Of a stretch of 64,000 bases of DNA, positions 46,385 to 55,215 are shown one piece after another. This stretch comes from Bacteroidota bacterium (lineage in GTDB: Bacteria; Bacteroidota; Bacteroidia; 2-12-FULL-35-15): contig JAFLBF010000007.1 in the NCBI GenBank assembly GCA_017303895.1, positions 1-64,000 of the forward strand. Reading direction: 5' to 3'. How positions within the stretch are numbered: the stretch's first letter is position 1; every line of letters starts with the position of its first letter. The notes beneath the pieces were generated by a model that worked only from the letters and a program-made list of their open reading frames with translations, did no database searches and was not told the DNA's origin. The translations under genes and the position numbers were made by a program.

Positions 46385-46918
46385 ATGCAAAACGACCTGC
46401 TATTTGAAGAAAAACAATACATCGGCTACAACAAGTGGTCGATCCTATGGCGTACTGTTTTGGCAATGTTTTGTTTTACCTTATACTATTGGAGTGAGAA
46501 TCCTAAACCGGTAGATGTATCGGGGATTGCTATTCCTTCTTCGCCAGTTGATGAGGATTCGGGACAACTCTTTTTTTTAATGGGGATCATTCTAATGGTG
46601 TTGTCGCTTATTTTGATCTTTGTATTGCATTTGCACACTAAAGTTCAAGGGAATAGTTTGATCCTGGATGGTTTGTGGACCTCCCGGAAAGTGAAGATCG
46701 ACCTAACAAACATCGTAAAAGCCCGAAAAGTCAAATACAGCAAATATTTACTGAATCGTCCGGTTTATAATTTACATTTTAAGAACAAGATCCGTTTTTT
46801 CACACAAGGAAATGATGCGGTGGAATTGACCGATAAGGATGGATTGATCTACCGGATAGGGAGTCAGAAGGCGGATGAATTGCAAAAGATCATCTCCGAG
46901 ATCATCACAGAAAAATAA
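46385..46918 (+). CDS. Small membrane protein of unknown function
   Basis: A 177-residue protein with two hydrophobic segments (WSILWRTVLAMFCFTLYYW ~18-36 and LFFLMGIILMVLSLILIFVL ~65-84), then a basic, beta-rich cytoplasmic domain with VKIDLTNIVKARKVKYSKYL and GNDAVELTDKDGLIYRIGSQ. It is like the PH-type domains (YcxB/bPH) that follow two membrane helices in small bacterial membrane proteins, but I cannot name a family. It has its own promoter. Confidence 0.75.
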   Translation: MQNDLLFEEKQYIGYNKWSILWRTVLAMFCFTLYYWSENPKPVDVSGIAIPSSPVDEDSGQLFFLMGIILMVLSLILIFVLHLHTKVQGNSLILDGLWTSRKVKIDLTNIVKARKVKYSKYLLNRPVYNLHFKNKIRFFTQGNDAVELTDKDGLIYRIGSQKADELQKIISEIITEK

Positions 46919-46946
46919 TTCTAAAATCTTTTTGAAAATTGTAACG

Positions 46947-46980
46947 CAATCATTCATTTTTGCGTACAATCACTCACTTT
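46947..46980. repeat. Two 14-bp direct repeats upstream of the 47018 gene
   Basis: CAATCATTCATTTT (46947-46960) and CAATCACTCACTTT (46967-46980) are 20 bp apart with two C/T differences that fall at equal spacing in the unit. A regulator-binding site is possible; no family is recognised. Confidence 0.4.
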
Positions 46981-47017
46981 CTCTAAATCTATTGTTTAAT
47001 CCTAAATACTAAATGCT

Positions 47018-47305
47018 ATGACAAATGCTACTAAACCTGTAAAAGTGGAAAAGGAAATGATCAGTCAGTTGAAATTTCCTGAGAATGAAGTATTGAGTTC
47101 TGCAGATGCCATAAAGATCCGTACAGCCAGTCTGGAGAGAGCCATGAAATTAGGGAATCTGGAGCATAATAAGATCAAGATCATTTTTGAGGATTCCGAA
47201 GGTATCAAACAGGTAGAAACGACTGTTTGGGGAGTAACCGATAAGCGGGTGATCCTAAAGCAGGGAGTGGTGATCCCGATCAATCGTGTGCGTGAGGTCA
47301 TTTAA
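47018..47305 (+). CDS. Conserved-looking small protein of unknown function
   Basis: A 95-residue soluble protein: a helical first half with ADAIKIRTASLERAMKLGNL and a beta-rich second half (KIKIIFEDSEGIKQVETTVW, GVTDKRVILKQGVVIPINRV). I do not recognise a named family. Codon use is normal, the frame is closed by a strong terminator 32 nt downstream, and a repeat-containing leader precedes it, so it looks like an independent expressed gene. A role in sensing or binding is not evident. Confidence 0.8.
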   Translation: MTNATKPVKVEKEMISQLKFPENEVLSSADAIKIRTASLERAMKLGNLEHNKIKIIFEDSEGIKQVETTVWGVTDKRVILKQGVVIPINRVREVI

Positions 47306-47337
47306 CAACTATTAACATCGATTACTAATAATATAGT

Positions 47338-47371
47338 AAAAATAGCCCCGAATTTTCGGGGCTATTTTTTT
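47338..47371 (+). terminator. Terminator after the 95-residue gene
   Basis: AATAGCCCCGAA (47341-47352) pairs perfectly with TTCGGGGCTATT (47355-47366), flanked by A-run and T-run. Confidence 0.92.
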
Positions 47372-47412
47372 AACTTTACAGCAATCAAATTATAATTCAA
47401 AAATATCTGTTT

Positions 47413-49500
47413 ATGATGAAGAAGCTTTGGAGCGTATTATTAATTGGACTGATGCTATCGAATGTTTTGTTAGCACAAGACAACCCTGTTAAATGGAAAG
47501 TGTCGTCCAAAAAAATAAGCGATTGTGAATACGAGTTGGTTTTTGCCGGAACAATCGAAGATCATTGGCATGTATATTCTTTAAAAAAATTGTCAGATGA
47601 CGGTCCAATGCCTGCAAATATCATAATTGATAATGGAGTGGGATTTAAATTGGTAGGTAAACCAACCGAAAGTAAGCCCATTAAAGCTTTTGATAAGGTA
47701 TTTGAGGTGGATGTGATGTACTTTGAGAAGAGAGTTACTTTCAAACAAAAGATAGAGTTAACTTCCGATAAAGAGGTTGTCATAAAAGGGAAATATGAAT
47801 ATCAGGCCTGTACCGAAGAGAAATGTATCTTTCCACCAGCAACACCTTTTGAGTTTAAATTAAAAGGAGATTGTGGTACGAAAGAACAAGCTTCTGTTAC
47901 CACCGAAACGCTTACTCCTGTTGACTCCTCAAGTACTGCTGTAATTGACTCTTCTTCTTTGAATAAGGATACTGTAAAAGCAGCGGTCGTTACAGCTTCA
48001 TCCAAACCTGATACGGACGATGAATCATCCATTGAAGGAAAAGTTTGGTGGGTGATCTTTTTGACCGGATTTGCATGGGGATTTGCAGCTTTATTTACAC
48101 CTTGTGTATTTCCTTTGATACCTATGAATGTGAGTTTCTTTTTGAAACGCAGTCAGAATAAAGCAAAAGGTAAATTGAATGCGATTCTGTATGCCTTGTC
48201 GATCATTATCATATTTGTTTCTTTAGGTTTAGGTATTTCTGCCATCTGGGGTGGTGGAGCTTTGCATACCTTCTCTACCAGTGCAGGATTCAATATGGTT
48301 ATTTTTATTATGCTACTGATCTTTGCAGCATCTTTCTTAGGTGCTTTTGAGATCGTATTACCATCAAGTTTTGTGAACAAGATCGATAAACAAAGTGATA
48401 GAGGTGGGTATATCGGGATCTTTTTCATGGCCTTGGCTTTGGTGGTGATCTCGTTCTCTTGTACCGGACCAATGATCGGTAATGCTTTAGTTGCTGCATC
48501 TACTTCGGGGAATACTTCCGGTGCATTTTGGGCCATGTTTGGTTTTTCTTCCGGATTGGCATTGCCATTTGGCTTGTTTGCCTTTTTCCCAAGTATGTTG
48601 AATTCAATGCCAAAAAGTGGCGGTTGGTTGAACACAGTGAAAGTAGTACTTGGATTTTTAGAGTTAGCATTAGCCCTTAAATTTGCTTCAAATGTTGACT
48701 TAGTATATCAATTAGGGATCTTAACACGTGAGGTATTTATTACTTTCTGGATTGTGATCTTTGCATTGATGACCATCTATTTGTTAGGTGGCTTCAAAAC
48801 GTCTCATGATAGCGATGTAAAACATTTATCGGTTACACGTTTGTTTTTTGTGATCTTCTCATTCTCGATCACCGTTTATTTGATCCCGGGATTATGGGGT
48901 GCTCCGTTAAAATTATTTAGCGGTGTATTACCACCGGCAGAATATTCGGAATCGCCAAAAGGTTTTGGCGGTGGCGGATCCGAAGGTGGACATGCAAAAG
49001 CAACTTCTTTAGATCCTGAATTTGGACAGTATATGGAAGTGAACAAGCATGGTGTTCCTTATTTCAAGAATGATTATGAACACGCATTGGCGTATGCAAA
49101 AAAGGTTGGGAAACCTTTGATGGTTGACTTTACCGGACATGCTTGTGCAAACTGCCGTAAAACAGAAGACTTTATTTGGCCGGATGCCGGTGTTTCAAAA
49201 ATTCTAACAGATGATGTTGTATTGGTTTCTTTGTACGTGGATGATAAGCGTGAATTGGATAAGAAAGACTTTATGAAAGTGTTTTGGTATGGACAGGAGC
49301 GTGAGATAACAACTATTGGCGATAAGTTTAAATACATGGAGGAGACCTTGTACAAACAAAGTACGCAGCCACTATATGTATTGTTGGATCATAATGAACA
49401 AACATTGACTGCACCGCGCGGATATAAATCAGGTATTCCTGAATACATCAATTGGTTGAATGAAGGTGTAACAGAATTTAAAAAACGTACAGGGAAATAA
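47413..49500 (+). CDS. DsbD-like thiol:disulfide interchange protein
   Basis: A 695-residue protein passing reducing power from the cytosol to the periplasm. A signal peptide (to LLAQ) is followed by a DsbD-alpha domain with CxxxxC in YQACTEEKC (~136-141), a Ser/Thr linker, a CcdA-type eight-helix region with PCVFPLIPM and FSCTGPMIG cysteines, then a C-terminal thioredoxin-like domain with active site GHACANCRKTE (~572). All three cysteine pairs are present. No cytochrome biogenesis genes adjoin it. Confidence 0.92.
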   Translation: MMKKLWSVLLIGLMLSNVLLAQDNPVKWKVSSKKISDCEYELVFAGTIEDHWHVYSLKKLSDDGPMPANIIIDNGVGFKLVGKPTESKPIKAFDKVFEVDVMYFEKRVTFKQKIELTSDKEVVIKGKYEYQACTEEKCIFPPATPFEFKLKGDCGTKEQASVTTETLTPVDSSSTAVIDSSSLNKDTVKAAVVTASSKPDTDDESSIEGKVWWVIFLTGFAWGFAALFTPCVFPLIPMNVSFFLKRSQNKAKGKLNAILYALSIIIIFVSLGLGISAIWGGGALHTFSTSAGFNMVIFIMLLIFAASFLGAFEIVLPSSFVNKIDKQSDRGGYIGIFFMALALVVISFSCTGPMIGNALVAASTSGNTSGAFWAMFGFSSGLALPFGLFAFFPSMLNSMPKSGGWLNTVKVVLGFLELALALKFASNVDLVYQLGILTREVFITFWIVIFALMTIYLLGGFKTSHDSDVKHLSVTRLFFVIFSFSITVYLIPGLWGAPLKLFSGVLPPAEYSESPKGFGGGGSEGGHAKATSLDPEFGQYMEVNKHGVPYFKNDYEHALAYAKKVGKPLMVDFTGHACANCRKTEDFIWPDAGVSKILTDDVVLVSLYVDDKRELDKKDFMKVFWYGQEREITTIGDKFKYMEETLYKQSTQPLYVLLDHNEQTLTAPRGYKSGIPEYINWLNEGVTEFKKRTGK

Positions 49501-49501
49501 T

Positions 49502-49509
49502 TAACTTTG
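49502..49509 (+). promoter_or_regulatory. -7 element of the yqeY-like gene
   Basis: TAACTTTG fits TAnnTTTG, 24 nt upstream of the ATG at 49534. No clear -33. Confidence 0.4.
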
Positions 49510-49533
49510 GTTCTCAAATAAAAACTACAAATA

Positions 49534-49977
49534 ATGGCATTAGAAGAAAAAATAAACGCAGACATAAAAGCTGCTATGTTGGCAAAAGAGTCTGCTAAAT
49601 TAGAAGCATTGCGTGCAGTTAAGTCAGCGATACTTTTATTGAAAACATCTCCGGAAGGATATACAGATGAAACAGAATTAAAGGCTTTGCAAAAAATGGT
49701 GAAGCAGCGTAAAGAAACAGCTGATGTGTACAATGGACAAGGTCGTGCAGATCTTGCTGAAGTGGAGTTGGCACAAGCAGCGATCATCGAAGTGTATTTG
49801 CCAAAACAAATGTCGGAAGCAGAGATCAAATCAGAAGTAGAAAAGATCATTGCAGCTGTAGGCGCAAATTCTCCTGCTGATATGGGGAAAGTGATGGGAG
49901 CAGCCACAAAAGCATTGGCTGGAAAAGCAGATGGCAAAGTTGTATCAACGATCGTTAAAGAATTACTTAGTAAATAG
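49534..49977 (+). CDS. GatB/YqeY domain protein
   Basis: A 147-residue helical protein. It begins MALEEKINADIKAAMLAKES, has LEALRAVKSAILLLKTS and a C-terminal DMGKVMGAATKALAGKADGK motif of the YqeY family, which resembles the tail of GatB that binds tRNA. YqeY itself has no proven role. In many Bacteroidota this gene follows ftsZ; here it is about 20 kb away, beside dsbD-like. Confidence 0.93.
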   Translation: MALEEKINADIKAAMLAKESAKLEALRAVKSAILLLKTSPEGYTDETELKALQKMVKQRKETADVYNGQGRADLAEVELAQAAIIEVYLPKQMSEAEIKSEVEKIIAAVGANSPADMGKVMGAATKALAGKADGKVVSTIVKELLSK

Positions 49978-49996
49978 TTTAATACAAGTATCTAAC

Positions 49997-50031
49997 AAAA
50001 GAGGCGCAATTCATTGAATTGCGCCTCTTTT
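49997..50031. terminator. Bidirectional terminator after the yqeY-like gene
   Basis: A 17-bp perfect stem, AAAAGAGGCGCAATTCA / TGAATTGCGCCTCTTTT, with a single-base loop as written (a few closing pairs will open), followed by T-rich sequence. It separates two converging genes. Confidence 0.9.
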
Positions 50032-50048
50032 GTTTTTATAGGTATTTA

Positions 50049-50690
50049 TTACTTAAAGACGATCTTTTTAGTGATCCTGTTATTCTCAATAATTACGCTT
50101 ATGAAATAAACTCCACTTTGTAAGTCCTCTCTATCGATCTGAACAATAGAATCAGTTACATTCATCCTTCTTAATTCTCTACCTGTTACATCAAACAAAA
50201 TGATCGTCTTTTGATCATTACTTTTTCCAAAGTCGATGATCGTATGATCTTCTGCCGGATTCGGATAAATGGATATGTTTGGGATGTTGCTATTTTCTGC
50301 AATACTTAATGTGGAGCAATTCATAGGATATGAATAGCTGCAAGTTGTATCGTAAATAGCATCGGTAACATAAACAGTTCCGGTGAAATTAGATGGAAGT
50401 GAGTCCAGATCAGTCGGTAGATCATGTGTTACAGTATCATTCCCCAATTGTGCAAACAAATAAAAATCAGCATTGATGTTTGCAATGGTATCACCGGCAG
50501 TATCTACTACAACGATCACTGGATAATTGATCTGTTCTGTACCTGCATTAATAACCGTCACATCTACTTCATTATTGGTTGTATCCATTGTTATGCTTTG
50601 AATACACAATGAGGAACACGAAAATACTTGTGCCCTGGAAACATTGATGCCAATCAATAATAGACAAAAAAGAAAGATATTTTTTTTCAT
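50049..50690 (-). CDS. Small secreted protein with type A T9SS sorting domain
   Basis: A 213-residue exported protein. A signal peptide (MKKNIFLFCLLLIGINVSRAQ, given here as two overlapping parts MKKNIFLFCLLL and GINVSRAQ) is followed by a beta-rich Ig-like domain with four cysteines (SCSSLCI and CSYSYPMNC) that could form two disulfides. The C-terminus (ISIYPNPAEDHTIIDF to TKKIVFK) is a type A T9SS sorting domain. The ligand is unknown. I chose ATG 50690 for the signal peptide over the frame start 7 codons earlier. Confidence 0.85.
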   Translation of the reverse strand: MKKNIFLFCLLLIGINVSRAQVFSCSSLCIQSITMDTTNNEVDVTVINAGTEQINYPVIVVVDTAGDTIANINADFYLFAQLGNDTVTHDLPTDLDSLPSNFTGTVYVTDAIYDTTCSYSYPMNCSTLSIAENSNIPNISIYPNPAEDHTIIDFGKSNDQKTIILFDVTGRELRRMNVTDSIVQIDREDLQSGVYFISVIIENNRITKKIVFK

Positions 50691-50730
50691 GTTGTATGTT
50701 ATAATGACCAAAGGTAATGAATTAATTAGA

Positions 50731-51750
50731 TCAGATCGTCCAAGTATTCTTTCCTCTGATCAATGCGTCTAAGTCGCCATTCCCTTTTGACTGAATTGCA
50801 TCCTCAATTTGAGCATTCATTGCATCTTCATAGCAAAAACGATCTTCCTGATAGAACACACCAAATGGTCGTGGAAGTGCATTCTCATTAGCAGGATTAT
50901 CAAAGAAACGGACAAGGATACTTGCTTTTACCTGATCTTTTTCATCGTGTATCCAAAGATCATTTGCTGAGGTGTCAGCAATATTTACGATCACCGGTTT
51001 GAATCCATCCAGCTTAATTCCTTTGTCGGCTTGTTCTCCAAAAACCAGTGGCTTGCCATGTTCAACAAAAAGCGTATTCATCTTTTTGCTTCCTTTTTCT
51101 GTGAATACTTCAAATGCTCCGTCATTGAATACATTACAATTTTGATAGATCTCTACCAATGATGTTCCTTTGTGTGCATTCGCTCTTTTCAATACCTCGC
51201 GCATATGAATAGGGTCTCTGTCCATGGTGCGTGCAATGAATGTTCCATCAGCTCCTAAGCTTAATGCTAAAGGGTTAAATGGATGATCCACGGAACCCAT
51301 TGGAGTTGATTTTGCAACTTTACCCAATGGAGAAGTTGGTGAATATTGACCTTTTGTTAATCCATAAATTTCATTGTTGAATAACAAAACATTCACATCA
51401 AAATTTCTACGTAATAAATGCACGAAGTGATTTCCACCAATAGAAAGTGCATCACCATCACCCGTTACGATCCACACACTTAATTCAGGGCGGGTTGCTT
51501 TTAATCCGCTGGCAATAGCAGTAGCACGACCATGAATACTGTGCATGCCGAATGTTTCCATGTAATATGGAAAGCGGGAAGAACATCCGATACCGGAAAT
51601 GAAAACGATCTCTTCTTTCGGAATGCCTAGCTCAGGCATCACTGTTTGTACTTGTTTTAATATGGAATAATCGCCACAACCCGGGCACCAACGTACTTCC
51701 TGATCGGTTACAAAATCTTTGGCGGTTAATTTGATCTCTGCTGTTTCCAT
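50731..51750 (-). CDS. korB: 2-oxoacid:ferredoxin oxidoreductase, beta subunit
   Basis: A 339-residue thiamine-diphosphate subunit. [14 protein letters not shown] has the CxxC that helps bind an iron-sulfur cluster, and [22 protein letters not shown] is the TPP-Mg site (GDG motif). [19 protein letters not shown] is typical of KorB. With KorA it interconverts 2-oxoglutarate (or another 2-oxoacid) and acyl-CoA using ferredoxin. It follows korA by 24 nt. Confidence 0.95.
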   Translation of the reverse strand: METAEIKLTAKDFVTDQEVRWCPGCGDYSILKQVQTVMPELGIPKEEIVFISGIGCSSRFPYYMETFGMHSIHGRATAIASGLKATRPELSVWIVTGDGDALSIGGNHFVHLLRRNFDVNVLLFNNEIYGLTKGQYSPTSPLGKVAKSTPMGSVDHPFNPLALSLGADGTFIARTMDRDPIHMREVLKRANAHKGTSLVEIYQNCNVFNDGAFEVFTEKGSKKMNTLFVEHGKPLVFGEQADKGIKLDGFKPVIVNIADTSANDLWIHDEKDQVKASILVRFFDNPANENALPRPFGVFYQEDRFCYEDAMNAQIEDAIQSKGNGDLDALIRGKNTWTI

Positions 51751-51774
51751 AATATAGAATAGCTTTTCAGCTTT

Positions 51775-53622
51775 TTATTTTGATAGTTCTTTAATTTTTT
51801 CTTTGATCTCGATGGATGTGAATGGCATACCTTTGATCTTATTCAAGCCTTGTGCATCGATCAGGTATTTATCACGAATGATCTTGATCAGTTGACCATT
51901 ATTGATCTCAGGGATCAATACTTTGTCATAATTCTTTAATACATCACCTAAGTTTTTGGGTAAAGGATTTAAGTATCGTACATGTGCATGTGATACATCA
52001 TAACCTTCAGCAATGGCTTCTTTTACTGCTGTTTTAATTGATCCGTAAGTTGATCCCCAACCAAGTATCAATAGTTTTCCTTTTTTTTTACCATTATCAA
52101 TGGTTTGAAGTGGAATGTAATTCGCTATGTTATCAACTTTTGCCTGACGTGTTTTTACCATGAGTTCATGGTTCTCCGGATCATAAGAAATATTCCCTGT
52201 TTCATTTTCTTTTTCAATACCGCCTACACGGTGCTCCAATCCTTTTGTTCCCGGGATAGCCCATTCGCGTGCTAATTTTTCATTACGCTTATAAGGAAGG
52301 AATTTCTCCCCATCCTTTAAATTATTCTTTGCAAAAGCAACTTTTAATTCAGGTAACTCGGCAGCTGAAGGAAACTTCCAAGGTTCTGCTCCATTAGCAA
52401 TATATCCATCACTTAAAAAGAAAACCGGGGTCATGAATTCGATGGCTAAGCGGCAAGCTTCAAATGCCATGTTAAAACAATCACTTGGTGTACATGCTGC
52501 AATAACAGGAACAGGTGCTTCTCCGTTACGTCCATAGATTGCTTGCAAAAGATCTGCTTGTTCTGTTTTTGTTGGCAAACCGGTACTTGGACCACCACGT
52601 TGAATGTTAACGATCACCAGTGGTAATTCCAACATTAATGCTAAGCCAATGGCTTCGCCTTTTAATGCAATACCCGGTCCGGATGAGCCGGTTACTCCTA
52701 AAGCACCTCCAAATGAGGCTCCGATGGTAGAAGCAATGGCTGCAATTTCATCTTCTGCCTGAAATGTTTTGACACCAAAATTTTTATGTTTTGATAATTC
52801 GTGCAGAATATCCGATGCCGGTGTGATCGGATAGGTTCCGTAAAATAATGTTAATCCTGATTTTTGTGCTGCAGCGATCAATCCTAATGCTGCAGCCTGG
52901 TTGCCCATGATACTACGGTATGTCCCTTTTGATACAGGGGCCGGTTTTACTTCAAAGCGATTCATAGGTGCTTCTACTGTATCTCCGAAGTTGTATCCTG
53001 CTTTTAAAACTTTTACGTTAGCATCGATCAGTTCAGGACGCTTTTTAAATTGATCTTTTATGAATTCGATCGTAGTGTCCAATGAGCGGTTGTACATCCA
53101 ATAGATGTATCCAAGCACGAACATATTCTTGGAACGATCCATCTCTTTTGTTCCTAAGCCCGAATCCGCTAAAGCGGTTCTGGTGATCTTGGTAACATCG
53201 ATCACATGAACTTTATATTTCTCTAAGGAGCCATCGGTTAATGGATTGACTCCATCAGGATATTTGGCCAGTTTTAAATTTTTAGCATCAAAGCCATCGC
53301 TGTTCGCAATGATGATACCACCTTGTTTTAATTGCTTAAGGTTTGCTTTTAATGCTGCGGCATTCATTACCACCAACACATCACTCGCATCACCGGCAGT
53401 ATATACTTCCACACTTCCGAAGTGTAATTGAAAACCGGAAACACCTGCAATGGTTCCTTGCGGGGCCCTGATCTCAGCAGGGAAATTAGGGAAAGTACTT
53501 ACATCATTTCCGTATAATGCTGTTGTTGTGGTAAACTGTGTTCCTGTCAGCTGGATACCATCTCCGGAGTCACCGGCAAATAGGATCACTACATCTGTTT
53601 TTATCTCTGTTTGTGCACTCAT
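51775..53622 (-). CDS. korA: 2-oxoacid:ferredoxin oxidoreductase, fused gamma-alpha subunit
   Basis: A 615-residue fusion. Residues ~10-190 are the gamma (CoA-binding) domain with [16 protein letters not shown]; the alpha domain (~225-610) includes [18 protein letters not shown] and [18 protein letters not shown] and the [19 protein letters not shown] stretch are KorA hallmarks. I start at ATG 53622 (MSAQTEIK), dropping a 23-residue frame extension that overlaps the leader. A -7 element 50 nt upstream gives a short leader. Confidence 0.95.
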   Translation of the reverse strand: MSAQTEIKTDVVILFAGDSGDGIQLTGTQFTTTTALYGNDVSTFPNFPAEIRAPQGTIAGVSGFQLHFGSVEVYTAGDASDVLVVMNAAALKANLKQLKQGGIIIANSDGFDAKNLKLAKYPDGVNPLTDGSLEKYKVHVIDVTKITRTALADSGLGTKEMDRSKNMFVLGYIYWMYNRSLDTTIEFIKDQFKKRPELIDANVKVLKAGYNFGDTVEAPMNRFEVKPAPVSKGTYRSIMGNQAAALGLIAAAQKSGLTLFYGTYPITPASDILHELSKHKNFGVKTFQAEDEIAAIASTIGASFGGALGVTGSSGPGIALKGEAIGLALMLELPLVIVNIQRGGPSTGLPTKTEQADLLQAIYGRNGEAPVPVIAACTPSDCFNMAFEACRLAIEFMTPVFFLSDGYIANGAEPWKFPSAAELPELKVAFAKNNLKDGEKFLPYKRNEKLAREWAIPGTKGLEHRVGGIEKENETGNISYDPENHELMVKTRQAKVDNIANYIPLQTIDNGKKKGKLLILGWGSTYGSIKTAVKEAIAEGYDVSHAHVRYLNPLPKNLGDVLKNYDKVLIPEINNGQLIKIIRDKYLIDAQGLNKIKGMPFTSIEIKEKIKELSK

Positions 53623-53672
53623 CTTCTTATGTTGTTTTCGTCTGAAAAAATCATTCCGGACGAATTTTGATA

Positions 53673-53680
53673 CAAATTTA
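53673..53680 (-). promoter_or_regulatory. -7 element of korAB
   Basis: TAAATTTG on the minus strand (53680 to 53673) fits TAnnTTTG. It is downstream of the small-ORF terminator, so korAB has an independent promoter. No clear -33. Confidence 0.45.
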
Positions 53681-53691
53681 TAGTTAAACAA

Positions 53692-53723
53692 AAAAGGTTT
53701 TTCCTTTTCGGGAAAAACCTTTT
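53692..53723 (-). terminator. Terminator after the 25-codon ORF
   Basis: Stem AAAAGGTTTTTCC (53692-53704) / GGAAAAACCTTTT (53711-53723), 13 bp with a 6-nt loop, followed on the minus strand by TTTTTTG. Its position before korA makes sense only as the end of an upstream short transcript or as an attenuator. Confidence 0.7.
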
Positions 53724-53745
53724 CAATATTACCTGTTAATATATA

Positions 53746-53823
53746 TTAAAAGCAAATCCCGCAAGTAGTATACTTACAACACATTGCCATCATTTTTGTT
53801 TTATTTATTGCGGTTATAGACAT
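53746..53823 (-). CDS. Candidate 25-residue cysteine-rich peptide
   Basis: Minus-strand ORF starting ATG 53823: MSITAINKTKMMAMC, then CKYTTCGICF and TAA. Four cysteines lie in the last eleven residues (CCx5CxxC), which is striking for so short an ORF. It has its own -7 element (TACCTTTG) upstream and a hairpin terminator 22 nt downstream, so it is an independent short transcript of about 140 nt. Translation from the inner ATGs (MM or MAM) would give 12-15 residues. It may instead be a small RNA. The family is unknown to me. Confidence 0.45.
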   Translation of the reverse strand: MSITAINKTKMMAMCCKYTTCGICF

Positions 53824-53842
53824 TGTTTGATAATTTCGGCAA

Positions 53843-53850
53843 CAAAGGTA
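53843..53850 (-). promoter_or_regulatory. -7 element of the 25-codon ORF
   Basis: TACCTTTG on the minus strand (53850 to 53843) fits TAnnTTTG; predicted leader about 14 nt. No clear -33. Confidence 0.5.
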
Positions 53851-53895
53851 GCTAAAAATTTGATTTGTGTGAATAATTTGGTTTATTTTGTTGCT

Positions 53896-55131
53896 ATGAA
53901 GAAACTACTGTTAGTATTCGTTTTTACTTTATTCATGGCCTCTGTTACCATTGCAGGAGGTTTTCAGATCAATTTGCAAGGGCAGAAGCAAACAGGAATG
54001 GGGCATGCAGGGACAGGACTTTGCATGGATAATGCAAGCATCCTTTTTAATCCCGGTGCAATGTCGTTTTTGGATTCTTTAAGAGGTTTTACTTTAGGAG
54101 CGAGTTTTATCATGCCACGTACAACTTATTTAGAGCCCTTTCCTGGAACATATACTTCAAACATCGAAAAGAATACAGGAACACCTATAACCTTATATGC
54201 GGTTTATAAATTCAAAAAATCAGCAAAATGGAATGTCGGTTTGGGTGTATATAATCCATTTGGTAGTAAGGTGCAATGGCCGGATGATTGGAAAGGACAG
54301 TTTTTGATCCGTGAGATCGATCTGAAAACGTTCTTTATCCAACCAACTGTGTCTTATAAATTAAATGATAAGATAGGCTTAGGGGTAGGTTTTGTTTATG
54401 CTACCGGAACATTTGCTTTGAGAAAAGGTGTGCCTATTCAGGATACATTGGGCAATTACGGAGAAGGAACATTGGATGGGAAAGCTTCCGGATATGGTTT
54501 CAATGCAGGTATTTACTTTAAAGCGAACGAAAAATTATCAATTGGCTTTGATTACCGCTCACAAGTAAATGTGAGTGTTGACGGAGGAAGTGCAGAGTTT
54601 ACGGTGCCTTCATCTGTTTCTAATTATTTCCCCACTACTACTTTTTCTACCGGCTTAAGTTTACCTCAGGTAGCTACTTTAGGATTGGGTTATAAGTTCA
54701 ATTCAAAGCTTACGATGGCCTTGGATGTGAATTTTATTGGTTGGAAATCATACGATTCTTTGATCATTGATTTTGCAGAGAATACCGATAAATTGAAGGA
54801 TATTCACTCTGCCCGCGAATATCAAAATTCTTACATCTTCCGTTTGGGTGCTCAATATGAATTGAACGAAAAATGGTCGGCCCGTTTAGGCGCTTATTAT
54901 GATATGAGTCCAGTAAAAGCCGGATATTTAACTCCTGAAACCCCTGATGCTGATAAAATAGGAATTACTGCAGGTGCCACATTTAAAGTGACTAAAAAGA
55001 TCTTTGTAGATGCTTCTTTATTGTATATAGAAGGACTGAAACGTACAGATACCAATTTAGAAACTCAGTTTGGTGGAACATACAAATCGAAAGCAGTAGT
55101 TCCCGGCATCGCTATTTCATACGTTTTCTGA
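53896..55131 (+). CDS. OmpP1/FadL-type outer membrane protein
   Basis: A 411-residue outer-membrane beta-barrel of the long-chain fatty acid/aromatic hydrocarbon transport family. The signal peptide ends near TIAGG, and the mature N-terminus GGFQINLQGQKQTGMGHAGT with NASILFNPGAM is the FadL plug-like start (the usual form is SGFQLxExSxxxxGxAGAGxA). FMPRTTYLEP and PDDWKGQFLIRE follow, and the last residue is Phe, as needed for barrel insertion. Start 53896 (MKKLLLV) removes a 23-residue frame extension with no signal peptide. Confidence 0.9.
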   Translation: MKKLLLVFVFTLFMASVTIAGGFQINLQGQKQTGMGHAGTGLCMDNASILFNPGAMSFLDSLRGFTLGASFIMPRTTYLEPFPGTYTSNIEKNTGTPITLYAVYKFKKSAKWNVGLGVYNPFGSKVQWPDDWKGQFLIREIDLKTFFIQPTVSYKLNDKIGLGVGFVYATGTFALRKGVPIQDTLGNYGEGTLDGKASGYGFNAGIYFKANEKLSIGFDYRSQVNVSVDGGSAEFTVPSSVSNYFPTTTFSTGLSLPQVATLGLGYKFNSKLTMALDVNFIGWKSYDSLIIDFAENTDKLKDIHSAREYQNSYIFRLGAQYELNEKWSARLGAYYDMSPVKAGYLTPETPDADKIGITAGATFKVTKKIFVDASLLYIEGLKRTDTNLETQFGGTYKSKAVVPGIAISYVF

Positions 55132-55215
55132 TCATTTCTGATATTTTATTTTTACGAGTATTTTTTTATTAGGATCCTTTTGCTACCTTTAGCATAACCC
55201 TAACAAAAAAATTAC

